64,000 bases of DNA from Chryseobacterium salipaludis (GTDB lineage Bacteria > Bacteroidota > Bacteroidia > Flavobacteriales > Weeksellaceae): assembly GCF_022968825.1 (NCBI RefSeq), contig NZ_JALHKS010000003.1:124001-188000 (forward strand), written 5' to 3'. The notes under the pieces were generated by a model, which did not search any database, was not told where the DNA came from, and was given only the letters and a program-made list of their open reading frames with translations. Position numbers and translations under genes: made by a program. Position 1 is the stretch's first letter; every line of letters starts with the position of its first letter. Positions 9,028 through 16,775 of the stretch are shown piece after piece.

Positions 9028-10149
9028 ATGCAGGCCACAGAACCAAGCATTGAACTGGTTTCCAAAATCAGTGCTTCCCGGATCGTGAAAATTATGAAAG
9101 ATCCGGTAAAATCAGCGCGTGCTGTGAAACTGATCTACAGTAGCGACAGCGAAACCGAAGGTTTTACCAGGAAAAAATTCGGGAAGGGATTTGCTTATTA
9201 TCTGAATGGCAAGAAAATCACAGATGCCGACGAACTGGCCAGAATTAAACAGCTGGCCATTCCGCCTGCGTGGAAAGATGTCTGGATTTGTGCCGCACAT
9301 AACGGCCACCTTCAGGCTACGGGAATTGATGCGCGCAACCGCAAACAATACCGATATCATTCTGTATGGAACGCGCTGCGAAATCATACCAAATTTTACC
9401 GCATGCTGCAATTCGGCGAAGTGTTACCGAAAATACGATTACGGCTCGAGCAGGATCTGGCACACAGAAAACTGGACAAAACAAAAGTTCTGGCGCTCGT
9501 CGTTAGTTTGATGGAGCGCACGAACATCCGAATCGGTAATAATATTTATGAAAAAATGTACGGCTCCTTCGGACTAACTACTTTAAAGGATAAGCATGTT
9601 GAAATTAAAGGCCAGAAAATAAGATTCAGCTTTAAAGGCAAAAAAGGAATTTATCATGACATTGATCTGAAAAATAGAAAACTGGCAAAAGCCGTTAAAA
9701 ATTGCCGCGATATTCCAGGTAAGGAATTGTTTCAGTTTTATGATGAAGAAGGAAAACGCCACGCAATAGAAAGCGGGATGGTGAATGATTATATAAAAGA
9801 AATTAGCGGCGAAGATTTCACGGCCAAAGATTTTCGGACGTGGTCCGGCACGGTGAACGCGCTGATTGCCATAAAACATATTGAGGAAGAAGCTGAACCG
9901 GTAGAAAAGAAAACATTAAAACAGAAAATTAAACAGGCGGTGGAACTGGTCGCCTGCGAACTGGGAAACACCACCACCGTTTGCCGGAAATACTATATCC
10001 ATCCCCTGCTCATTAACCTATATGAAAATGAGGCAATTGATTCCTACCTGAAAGAACTGGATCAAATCGAGGAAAACGATGGCCAAGCGGGCCTGACTGC
10101 CGAAGAAAAAGTTGTTATGAAAATTTTGAAAAATGAAAAACCGCTCTGA
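9028..10149 (+). CDS. DNA topoisomerase IB (poxvirus type)
   Basis: Relaxes supercoils by nicking one strand through a 3'-phosphotyrosine link, without ATP. The 373-residue chain has the N-terminal beta domain (residues 1-100, with IPPAWKDVWIC) and the C-terminal catalytic domain. Active-site elements visible are Arg in ERTNIRIGN (about residue 170), the Lys-bearing KGKKG loop, Arg in DFRTWSGT (about 270), and the nucleophile Tyr323 in CRKYYIHP. Length is usual for bacterial type IB enzymes. Its stop overlaps the start of the Nei-like gene by one base (TGATG), so the two are translationally coupled; this ties DNA relaxation to base-excision repair by context only. Confidence 0.93.
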   Translation: MQATEPSIELVSKISASRIVKIMKDPVKSARAVKLIYSSDSETEGFTRKKFGKGFAYYLNGKKITDADELARIKQLAIPPAWKDVWICAAHNGHLQATGIDARNRKQYRYHSVWNALRNHTKFYRMLQFGEVLPKIRLRLEQDLAHRKLDKTKVLALVVSLMERTNIRIGNNIYEKMYGSFGLTTLKDKHVEIKGQKIRFSFKGKKGIYHDIDLKNRKLAKAVKNCRDIPGKELFQFYDEEGKRHAIESGMVNDYIKEISGEDFTAKDFRTWSGTVNALIAIKHIEEEAEPVEKKTLKQKIKQAVELVACELGNTTTVCRKYYIHPLLINLYENEAIDSYLKELDQIEENDGQAGLTAEEKVVMKILKNEKPL

Positions 10150-10871
10150 TGCCTGAAGGTCCCACGCTGGTTGCTATCAAAAAACAGTTAAAACGCTTCG
10201 AGGGTAAAATCGTCACAGATAGTGGCGGTTATAACAATGAATATGGCGCGCAGATCTCGGGGCAAAAGCTTAACCGTATTACAACTTTTGGAAAGTACCT
10301 TCTCCTGTACTTTGATGACTGTATCATCACCGTTCACTTTGGCTTATTTGGCAGTTTCCTGATCAATGACCGTAAAAAAGTAAATGCCAGTTTCTTTCTT
10401 GTCTTTGAAGAAGATTTTATTAATTTTTACATTGTTAAAGTAAAACAGTTACCGCCCGATTTTGATTTTGATTGGAAACTTGATCCGTTTTCTCCCGAGT
10501 ACGACTTGAACGCAACCAAGAAATTACTGCTTGAGAAATTTTCGGAAAACCAGGTGGGCGACATTCTGCTGGAGCAAGCGGTGTTCCCGGGTCTGGGAAA
10601 TATCATCAGAAACGAAGTTTTATTCCTGAGCAAAATTCACCCCGAAAGTATTGTTTCGAAAATTCCGGCTAAAAAGCTGAAAGAATTGCTTCTTACCATT
10701 CAGGAGTTTTCTGTTGCTTCGGTAGAATTAATCGAACAAAAAATATGGAAATCAACCGCCTCTGTTTATAAGAAACAGCAATGCAATGGACAGCCAGTCT
10801 CGCAGGTTGTTTCCCCAAAGATTAAAAGGAAGACGTATATCGTCGAAGGCCTGCAAAAAGTTTATCAGTAA
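10149..10871 (+). CDS. Fpg/Nei family DNA glycosylase with a degenerate (zincless) finger
   Basis: Removes oxidised bases and nicks the abasic site. The 240-residue protein starts MPEGPTL: Pro2 (nucleophile after Met removal) and Glu3 are the family active site, and Lys49 in TFGKYLL matches the Nei lysine. The helix-two-turn-helix is VFPGLGNIIRNEVLF (about 140-155). The C-terminal region that normally holds a four-Cys zinc finger keeps its position and a basic KRKTY turn but only one Cys (QQCNG, about residue 216), so zinc cannot be bound as usual. It is coupled to topoisomerase IB upstream and runs head-on, with no spacer, into exonuclease III. Confidence 0.9.
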   Translation: MPEGPTLVAIKKQLKRFEGKIVTDSGGYNNEYGAQISGQKLNRITTFGKYLLLYFDDCIITVHFGLFGSFLINDRKKVNASFFLVFEEDFINFYIVKVKQLPPDFDFDWKLDPFSPEYDLNATKKLLLEKFSENQVGDILLEQAVFPGLGNIIRNEVLFLSKIHPESIVSKIPAKKLKELLLTIQEFSVASVELIEQKIWKSTASVYKKQQCNGQPVSQVVSPKIKRKTYIVEGLQKVYQ

Positions 10872-11639
10872 TTATTTCAGCGTAATCCACGTGGGCACAT
10901 GATCGCTCGTTTTTTCCCAGCCGCGCACTTCCTTATCAACGCCACCCGACGTTAGCCTCTCCGCCAGCTCAGACGTTAGCAGGAAATGGTCAATCCGCAT
11001 GCCTGCATCTCTTTCATATGCTTTGCGGAAATAGTCATAAAAGGTGTATATTTTCGTGTCGGGATGCAGTTTTCGTAGTGCATCCATCCAGCCCTGTTGT
11101 AGGATTTCCTGGAAAACAGCCCGCACCTCAGGAACAAACAAAGCATCTTTTTCGTATTTCACTGGTTTGTACACATCAGCGGGTGTCGGGATGATATTAA
11201 AATCTCCTGTAATAATTACCTTTTTACCCGAAGTAATCAGCATTTCCGTATGCGCCGCAAAACGCTGCAGCCAGTTGAGTTTATAGTCGAACTTGGGCCC
11301 GGGTGTCGGATTTCCGTTGGGTACATAGATGCAAACAACCGTCATTCCCGGATACTCCACTTCCAGGAATCGGCTGGCCTCATCTGTATCATCACCCGGC
11401 AGGGCCGTGCGTATAACTTTTGATTTTTCTTTAGATAAAATTGCGACGCCATTCCAGCTTTTTTGGCCCATCCACTGTGCATGGTATCCGGCATTGAGCA
11501 ATTCCTCTTCAGGAAATCTGTCCTGTGGTGCTTTTAATTCCTGAAGACACGCAATATCTGGCTTACTTTTTTCAAGCCATTGCAGCAAGACCGGCAGGCG
11601 GCTGCCGATTCCGTTTACATTGTAGGTAGCAATTTTCAT
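10872..11639 (-). CDS. xth: Exodeoxyribonuclease III / AP endonuclease (Xth)
   Basis: Mg-dependent AP endonuclease and 3'-5' exonuclease for base-excision repair. With the ATG at 11639 the protein is 255 residues and opens MKIATYNVNGIGSRL, the standard Xth N-terminus; a longer frame from 11675 adds 12 unlikely residues. Catalytic elements: Asn7, Glu34 in LQELKAP, GDFNI, RIDHFL and the final SDHVPTW. The stop codon is directly adjacent to the stop of the Nei-like gene on the other strand, so glycosylase and AP endonuclease sit tail to tail. No terminator is visible between them. Confidence 0.95.
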   Translation of the reverse strand: MKIATYNVNGIGSRLPVLLQWLEKSKPDIACLQELKAPQDRFPEEELLNAGYHAQWMGQKSWNGVAILSKEKSKVIRTALPGDDTDEASRFLEVEYPGMTVVCIYVPNGNPTPGPKFDYKLNWLQRFAAHTEMLITSGKKVIITGDFNIIPTPADVYKPVKYEKDALFVPEVRAVFQEILQQGWMDALRKLHPDTKIYTFYDYFRKAYERDAGMRIDHFLLTSELAERLTSGGVDKEVRGWEKTSDHVPTWITLK

Positions 11640-11700
11640 AGAAATATTATTTCGCAATACTTCAACAAATTGCACGCCTTTAGACAGTCAGATGAGATAT

Positions 11701-11732
11701 AAAAAAATCCTTCCCCAAAAAGAGAAAGGATT
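11701..11732 (-). terminator. Terminator after the ferredoxin gene
   Basis: On the minus strand AATCCTT (11732-11726) pairs with AAGGATT (11712-11706), followed by a run of seven T. It separates the reductase/ferredoxin operon from xth. Confidence 0.7.
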
Positions 11733-11753
11733 CATAACTGAAAATTATTAAAA

Positions 11754-12086
11754 TCACGGATAAGGAGCAATCTCTACTTCCAGGCCGTGGATTTCCGGAG
11801 TAATGTGGATCTGGCAGCCCAGGCGGCTGTTATCCTGTACATACAGTGCTTCGCCCAGCATCGCATCTTCTTCATCACCCATCTCTTCAAGCAACTCTGC
11901 ACCGGACTTCACATAAACCTGACACGACGCGCACATGGCCATCCCGCCGCAAACGCCAATGGTTCCTTCCTCAGCTAATTCGTAGGAACGAATCACTTCC
12001 ATCAGGTTCATCGACATATCCGTCGGTGCCATTACTTCATGAACCTCACCCTGGCGGTCGGTTATTTTTAACTGAATATCCTGCAT
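11754..12086 (-). CDS. [2Fe-2S] ferredoxin, adrenodoxin-like
   Basis: Small electron carrier of 110 residues. Cluster ligands are Cys46, Cys52, Cys55 and Cys91: the C-x5-C-x2-C ... C pattern of adrenodoxin/ISC-type ferredoxins (GVCGGMAMCASC ... LGCQ). Acidic surface patches (EEMGDEED) fit docking to a basic reductase. It lies 20 bases downstream of a ferredoxin-NADP reductase gene on the same strand, so the two almost certainly form a redox pair. The client enzyme is not in the window. Confidence 0.95.
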   Translation of the reverse strand: MQDIQLKITDRQGEVHEVMAPTDMSMNLMEVIRSYELAEEGTIGVCGGMAMCASCQVYVKSGAELLEEMGDEEDAMLGEALYVQDNSRLGCQIHITPEIHGLEVEIAPYP

Positions 12087-12106
12087 GTATTTCTTTATTA
12101 AATTTC

Positions 12107-13159
12107 TTAATCAATCTTTTTCACCACTGCTTTTTCGGCTTCTTTACGGCTGCCGTCGAAACCATCAATGCCGCTCACGGTGGTATATTTAAGCACAAAC
12201 TTTTTACCCGGGTTCAGCATATTGTATACGCTCTGGCACATCAGCGTTGCTTCGTGGAAACCACACAGAATCAGCTTGAGTTTTCCCGGATAGGTATTCA
12301 CATCACCAATAGCATATACACCCGGAATATTGGTTTGATAATCCAGTGCATTATTAACAACGATGGCATTTTTTTCAATTTCCAGGCCCCAGTTCGCAAT
12401 ATCGCCCAGCTTTGGTGTCAGTCCGAAGAGCGGAATCAGATAATCTGTTTCCAGTTCGGTCACTTCGCCCTCTCGCTCCACGGTAATGGCTTCCAAATGA
12501 GATTCGCCTTTCAGGCCGGTTACTTCGGCCGGTGTCATTAATTTAATTTTTCCCTGATCTTTTAGTTGCTGAACTTTCTCAACAGAATCCAGTGCGCCCC
12601 GGAACTCATTTCTTCGGTGGATCAGCGTTACTTCACTTGCTACATTCGCCAGGAAAATAGACCAGTCCAGTGCAGAGTCACCCCCGCCGGCTATCACGAC
12701 ACGCTTTCCGCGGAAATGTTCAGGATCTTTTACAAAATATTCTACACCATTTTCCTCATATTTTTCCAGATTTTCCAGCTGCGGTTTTCTCGGTTCGAAG
12801 GTTCCGAGGCCGCCGGCAATAGCTACTGCTTTCGCATGATGCACTGTACCTTTGTTAGTCACTACTTCAAACGTGCCGTCTTCCAGTTTAGTTAAAGTCT
12901 GGGCGGTTTCTCCCAAGGTGAAACCGGGCTGGAACTGCTTAATCTGTTCCATCAGGTTGTCAACCAGATCGCCGGCATTGATAGAAGGAAAACCAGGAAT
13001 ATCGAAAATAGGCTTTTTAGGATAAAGTTCTGTTAACTGTCCACCAGGCTGTGGCAAAGCATCGATCAGATGGCACTTCAGCTTAAGTAAACCTGCTTCA
13101 AAAACAGCAAAAAGGCCGGTAGGCCCGGCACCTATTATCAATATATCGGTTGTAATCAT
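12107..13159 (-). CDS. Ferredoxin--NADP reductase, thioredoxin-reductase-like type
   Basis: Flavoprotein moving electrons between NADPH and ferredoxin. The 350-residue protein has the FAD dinucleotide motif GAGPTG (residues 9-14), the FAD-binding QPGGQL segment, the NADP site GGGDSALDW (about 165-173) with following RR residues, and the closing ATG motif YAIGDVN. It lacks the CxxC redox pair of true thioredoxin reductases, which matches the TrxR-like FNR group (YumC type). It is first in an operon with the ferredoxin. A -7 box lies at 13187-13194. Confidence 0.92.
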   Translation of the reverse strand: MITTDILIIGAGPTGLFAVFEAGLLKLKCHLIDALPQPGGQLTELYPKKPIFDIPGFPSINAGDLVDNLMEQIKQFQPGFTLGETAQTLTKLEDGTFEVVTNKGTVHHAKAVAIAGGLGTFEPRKPQLENLEKYEENGVEYFVKDPEHFRGKRVVIAGGGDSALDWSIFLANVASEVTLIHRRNEFRGALDSVEKVQQLKDQGKIKLMTPAEVTGLKGESHLEAITVEREGEVTELETDYLIPLFGLTPKLGDIANWGLEIEKNAIVVNNALDYQTNIPGVYAIGDVNTYPGKLKLILCGFHEATLMCQSVYNMLNPGKKFVLKYTTVSGIDGFDGSRKEAEKAVVKKID

Positions 13160-13186
13160 CTATTCTTTGTTTTGATTTAAGATTTT

Positions 13187-13194
13187 CAAATTTA
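13187..13194 (-). promoter_or_regulatory. -7 box of the reductase/ferredoxin operon
   Basis: TAAATTTG on the minus strand, an exact TAnnTTTG match 28 bases before the ATG. The nearest upstream TTG (13221-13219) leaves a rather long 24-base spacer. Confidence 0.5.
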
Positions 13195-13299
13195 CGAAAT
13201 ATTAAAAGAAATTAGACTCAACATGATTATTCTCATCTGAGCCCTGCTGCCAAAATGATGCATTTTTCAGTATGGCAGATATTTTGCAAATTTACGGCT

Positions 13300-14067
13300 A
13301 TGAAAAAGATTTTATTCCTCTGTAGCCTTGTGTTGATGGTACTCTCACCGGCGCAGAAGCTCTCTGATATTCAATCCGGAGAAGTTCTCCGTTACCGAAT
13401 TCATTATGGCGTTTTAACAGCCGGTAATGCCACACTCACTACCCTAAAAACAAACTACCGTGGACAGCCGCATCTATATGTGAAAGGATATGGACGAACT
13501 ACCGGTGCGGTGCGTGCGTTTTTTAAAGTAGAAGATTTATACGAAAGCTATATTAACTACAATACCGGCCTGCCAAGTTATTATGTGCGCAACGTGCAGG
13601 AAGGAACTTATACTCAGCATTTCCAGACCACTTTTAATCATAACAATAACACCCTTTCCTTAACTGACAAGGAGAAGAATACCGTGCGCACGCTTCCCTC
13701 GGTGAAAGGAATGCAGGATATGCTGTCGGCTTTCTATTTTTTGCGAACGATGAGCAATCAGGAACTGCGGCCCGGCAGTACCCACCGACTGAGCGTTTGG
13801 ATTGACGATGAAATGTTTCCGTTTCAGCTGCGCGTGACCGGTACCGAAAATGTGAAAACCAAGTACGGTTACATCAATTGCTTAAAGATAGTTCCGCAGG
13901 TCATCAGCGGCCGTGTTTTCAAAGACAAGGAAGGGGTGACACTTTGGGTGAGTAATGATGCCAATCATATTCCGGTTTCTATTAAAGCAGAATTGGCCGT
14001 GGGAAGTTTGAAGGCCGATCTGGATGGATACAGCAATGTGAAGTATCCACTGAGATTTACGAAATAG
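13300..14067 (+). CDS. DUF3108 domain protein, secreted
   Basis: About 255 residues from the ATG at 13300 (MKKILFLCSLVLMV), which gives a clean signal peptide ending near PAQ; an ATG at 13255 would add a non-signal stretch. The mature part opens GEVLRYRIHYGVLTAGNATL and continues as beta-strand-rich sequence with the YGYINCLKIVP segment typical of DUF3108. Such proteins are periplasmic or outer-membrane associated; the function is not established. It is a single gene divergent from the reductase and ends at a terminator shared with pheS. Confidence 0.85.
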   Translation: MKKILFLCSLVLMVLSPAQKLSDIQSGEVLRYRIHYGVLTAGNATLTTLKTNYRGQPHLYVKGYGRTTGAVRAFFKVEDLYESYINYNTGLPSYYVRNVQEGTYTQHFQTTFNHNNNTLSLTDKEKNTVRTLPSVKGMQDMLSAFYFLRTMSNQELRPGSTHRLSVWIDDEMFPFQLRVTGTENVKTKYGYINCLKIVPQVISGRVFKDKEGVTLWVSNDANHIPVSIKAELAVGSLKADLDGYSNVKYPLRFTK

Positions 14068-14086
14068 CTTTAGATCTTAAACATAA

Positions 14087-14118
14087 AAAGCCGTTTTATC
14101 TGTTGACGAAACGGCTTT
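14087..14118. terminator. Bidirectional terminator between DUF3108 gene and pheS
   Basis: AAAGCCGTTT (14087-14096) pairs perfectly with AAACGGCTTT (14109-14118); A-rich on the left, T-run on the right, so it serves both convergent genes. Confidence 0.85.
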
Positions 14119-14137
14119 GTTTTTTCTAAAATGATCT

Positions 14138-15148
14138 TTATAAACTTTTAAACTGCTGAAGCATTCGCTTGTCGTTTTCGAAGAACATGCGAATGTCGCT
14201 CATTTGGTACAGCAGCATTACAATTCGCTCGATTCCCATTCCAAATGCGTAACCGGAATATTTTTCAGGATCAATGTTGACATTGGTCAGAACGGCCGGG
14301 TCCACCATACCACAACCCATAATTTCCAGCCAGCCGGTTCCTTTGGTGATGCGATAATCGGTCTCCGAATTCAGGCCCCAGTACACATCCACTTCCGCAC
14401 TTGGCTCGGTGAACGGGAAATATGACGGTCTTAACCTGATTTTAGATTTCCCGAAAAGTTCGGTTGTAAAATACTGGATCGTTTGTTTCAGGTCAGCAAA
14501 GCTCACATTCTGGTCGATATACAGCCCTTCTATCTGATGGAAAATACAATGCGACCGCGAGGAAATAGCTTCATTACGGAACACGCGACCCGGCGAAAGA
14601 ATACGAATTGGCGGTTCATTCTGCTCCATATAACGTATCTGCACAGACGAGGTGTGTGTCCTAAGCAGAATATCCGGATTGGTTTCAATGAAGAAAGTGT
14701 CCTGCATATCGCGCGCCGGATGATATTCCGGCAGATTCAGAGCGGTAAAATTGTGCCAGTCGTCCTCTATCTCCGGACCGTCGGCGACAGCAAATCCAAT
14801 CGAACGGAAAATTTCTATAACGCGGTTTCGTATCAGGCTGATCGGATGGCGGGAACCGAGCTCAGTCGGGAAACCCGGTCTGGTCAGATCTTCCTTCTGT
14901 TCTGCAGTTTCGGTAACCAAGCCTTCTTTCAGGGTTGCCAGTTTTTGTTCCACCGCCTGCTTTAGCTGATTGATGCGCTGGCCAAATTCCTTTTTCTGGT
15001 CGTTCGGAACTTCTTTAAACTTAGAAAAAATATCATTCAGGATACCCTTTTTTCCGCTAAAGCGAATGCGGAACTGTTCGATTTCTGCTGCGTCTGATGA
15101 GGTGAACGCGTCAACTTCCTGCAATAATTCCTGTATTTTTTCTAACAT
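14138..15148 (-). CDS. pheS: Phenylalanyl-tRNA synthetase alpha chain
   Basis: Catalytic subunit of the alpha2-beta2 enzyme that charges tRNA-Phe. The 336-residue protein has the N-terminal coiled-coil tRNA-binding arm (about 1-90) and the class II core with motif 1 near GSRHPISLI, motif 2 ([20 protein letters not shown], about 190-210) and motif 3 ([13 protein letters not shown], near 310). Length is standard. pheT is not adjacent, as is common in Bacteroidota. A -7 box is at 15172-15179. Confidence 0.97.
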   Translation of the reverse strand: MLEKIQELLQEVDAFTSSDAAEIEQFRIRFSGKKGILNDIFSKFKEVPNDQKKEFGQRINQLKQAVEQKLATLKEGLVTETAEQKEDLTRPGFPTELGSRHPISLIRNRVIEIFRSIGFAVADGPEIEDDWHNFTALNLPEYHPARDMQDTFFIETNPDILLRTHTSSVQIRYMEQNEPPIRILSPGRVFRNEAISSRSHCIFHQIEGLYIDQNVSFADLKQTIQYFTTELFGKSKIRLRPSYFPFTEPSAEVDVYWGLNSETDYRITKGTGWLEIMGCGMVDPAVLTNVNIDPEKYSGYAFGMGIERIVMLLYQMSDIRMFFENDKRMLQQFKSL

Positions 15149-15171
15149 TTCTAAGGTTTAATTTGAAGAAG

Positions 15172-15179
15172 CAAAAATA
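15172..15179 (-). promoter_or_regulatory. -7 box of pheS
   Basis: TATTTTTG on the minus strand, an exact TAnnTTTG match 23 bases ahead of the pheS ATG. No clear -33 element. Confidence 0.5.
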
Positions 15180-15223
15180 CAATTTTTCATTGTATAAAGC
15201 GCGTGGCACAGAATTCTTTGTCT

Positions 15224-15802
15224 TCACGCATTTTGTTGCAACTGGATAAGCAAGGAGTCCAGCGCATGTTTGCGGTGACTTATTTTATTTTTTTCGGCGG
15301 CGGGCATTTCGGCAAAAGTGATTTGGTGGCCGTCCGGCACAAAGATGGGGTCATATCCAAATCCCTGAACGCCCTTTGTATCCGTGGTCAGATGACCGTA
15401 CACGCGACCTTCAACATAGCGCTCGCCGGTTTGATCTGCCAGGCACATCACCGTCACGAAATAAGCGCGGCGGTTTTCAATACCTTCCATTTCTTCTAAA
15501 ACCTTCTCTATATTTTTTGCAAAATCATGATCACCGGCATACCGTGCCGAAAATATCCCGGGCCGTCCGTCCAGCGCTTCCACGACGAGACCGGAGTCAT
15601 CACCCACGCTTGCTTTACCTGTTTTTTCAAAACAATATTTTGCTTTAATACAGGCATTTTCATGGAAGGTGGCACCATCCTCGACAATTTCTTCGTACAA
15701 ATCAAAATCTGTGAGTGAGCGCACTACATACTGGCTGTTCAAGATTTGCTGGATTTCTTCTTTTTTATGCTGGTTATGAGTGGCAACCAATAATTCTTTC
15801 AT
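15224..15802 (-). CDS. rdgB: RdgB/HAM1-type non-canonical purine NTP pyrophosphatase
   Basis: House-cleaning enzyme that hydrolyses dITP, XTP and similar nucleotides to the monophosphate. The 192-residue protein has the substrate-binding N-terminus LLVATHNQHKKEEI (standard form T/S-x-N-x-x-K), the metal site SVGDDSGLVVEAL (about 66-78), ARYAG, and the GFGYDPIF motif. It follows the CPBP protease gene by 9 bases on the same strand, so they form an operon. No unusual features. Confidence 0.95.
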   Translation of the reverse strand: MKELLVATHNQHKKEEIQQILNSQYVVRSLTDFDLYEEIVEDGATFHENACIKAKYCFEKTGKASVGDDSGLVVEALDGRPGIFSARYAGDHDFAKNIEKVLEEMEGIENRRAYFVTVMCLADQTGERYVEGRVYGHLTTDTKGVQGFGYDPIFVPDGHQITFAEMPAAEKNKISHRKHALDSLLIQLQQNA

Positions 15803-15811
15803 ATGATTTTT

Positions 15812-16645
15812 TTAGTCGTTTTCGCGATAATGAATTCTGTTCCTGCGCAGAAAAATAGTAGTGAACAAGGCAAATATGATGATTCCAATCGCAAGTAAGA
15901 AATAAGGTTTCAGCCCGGTAGCCTCCGAAATAATTTCGGAAGTAGTGTAAAATATCAGTAAGCTGCTGATCAGATTATTAAAGGCGTGCAGCAATATAGG
16001 CATCAGCAGGCTTTTAGTCTTATAATACACCAGACCCATCACACAGCCAAGTAAAACTGCCCCGACAAACTGCCACGGATTGGCATGGACCAATCCGAAA
16101 AGAACAGCAGAAAGCAAAATTGCGTACATCGGCTTCATTCCTTTTCTAATCAGTCCTTTCTGAATAATTCCCCGGAACACAATTTCCTCGAAGAGCGGCG
16201 CCATGAAGACGGCCAGCACAACCAAGGTCGCAGGGTCTGTCGTCATTCTGTCCATTAATTTTTGGAAAATGTCAAACGCAGGACCGAAGAACGGGCCGGT
16301 TGTCGGGATGAGATTGGTGAAAAATTCCGCAATGAGCATCATGCCTGCCATCATCGGAAAAATTAAAAGATACGTGCCAAAATTGGCCGTGGACATATTG
16401 AAGCTCAGTTTTTTCCCGGTTTGCGGGCGCACTATAAAATAATCAAAGGCGAAAATAGAACCCAGGAAGCCACCGGCGTTTGTAATCAATAAATTAAAAT
16501 TTTCTAAAAAGCTATTCGCCGGCAGCATTGACATTAATAATGATATGAGTACGCTTGCCACCAAACTCCCCGCCATCATTCCCACAAACAGCAGCAATCC
16601 GCCCAGCCAACCGAAGGTAAAACCACTTTGTATACGGTCCTTCAT
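15812..16645 (-). CDS. CPBP family intramembrane metalloprotease
   Basis: Abi/CAAX-protease-like membrane enzyme (about 277 residues). I start it at the ATG 16645 (MKDRIQSG); a TTG further upstream overlaps the promoter -7 box and is unlikely. About seven hydrophobic segments are visible. The motifs are FEEIVFRG (Glu-Glu-x3-Arg, near residue 155), FGLVHANPW (His) and LLHAFNN (His), the set expected for the CPBP active site. Substrates are unknown. It leads an operon with the rdgB gene. Confidence 0.9.
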   Translation of the reverse strand: MKDRIQSGFTFGWLGGLLLFVGMMAGSLVASVLISLLMSMLPANSFLENFNLLITNAGGFLGSIFAFDYFIVRPQTGKKLSFNMSTANFGTYLLIFPMMAGMMLIAEFFTNLIPTTGPFFGPAFDIFQKLMDRMTTDPATLVVLAVFMAPLFEEIVFRGIIQKGLIRKGMKPMYAILLSAVLFGLVHANPWQFVGAVLLGCVMGLVYYKTKSLLMPILLHAFNNLISSLLIFYTTSEIISEATGLKPYFLLAIGIIIFALFTTIFLRRNRIHYREND

Positions 16646-16660
16646 AATTTTAAATTTCCA

Positions 16661-16668
16661 CAAATATA
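16661..16668 (-). promoter_or_regulatory. -7 box of the CPBP-rdgB operon
   Basis: TATATTTG on the minus strand, an exact TAnnTTTG match. It overlaps a possible TTG start codon and lies 15 bases before the ATG, which implies a very short leader and settles the start. Confidence 0.55.
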
Positions 16669-16775
16669 AACATACAGTGGGGAAACGGACAGTAACTTTC
16701 CAAATGAAAGAATGACAAAACGCTGATTTTCAGAATTCATAAAAAAACACGATTTTTGCACCCACAAATTTAGCT

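Noticed and set aside
16646-16663. TTG start for the CPBP protease six codons upstream of the ATG
   Set aside because: It lies within or next to the -7 promoter box and would probably be upstream of the transcript start.
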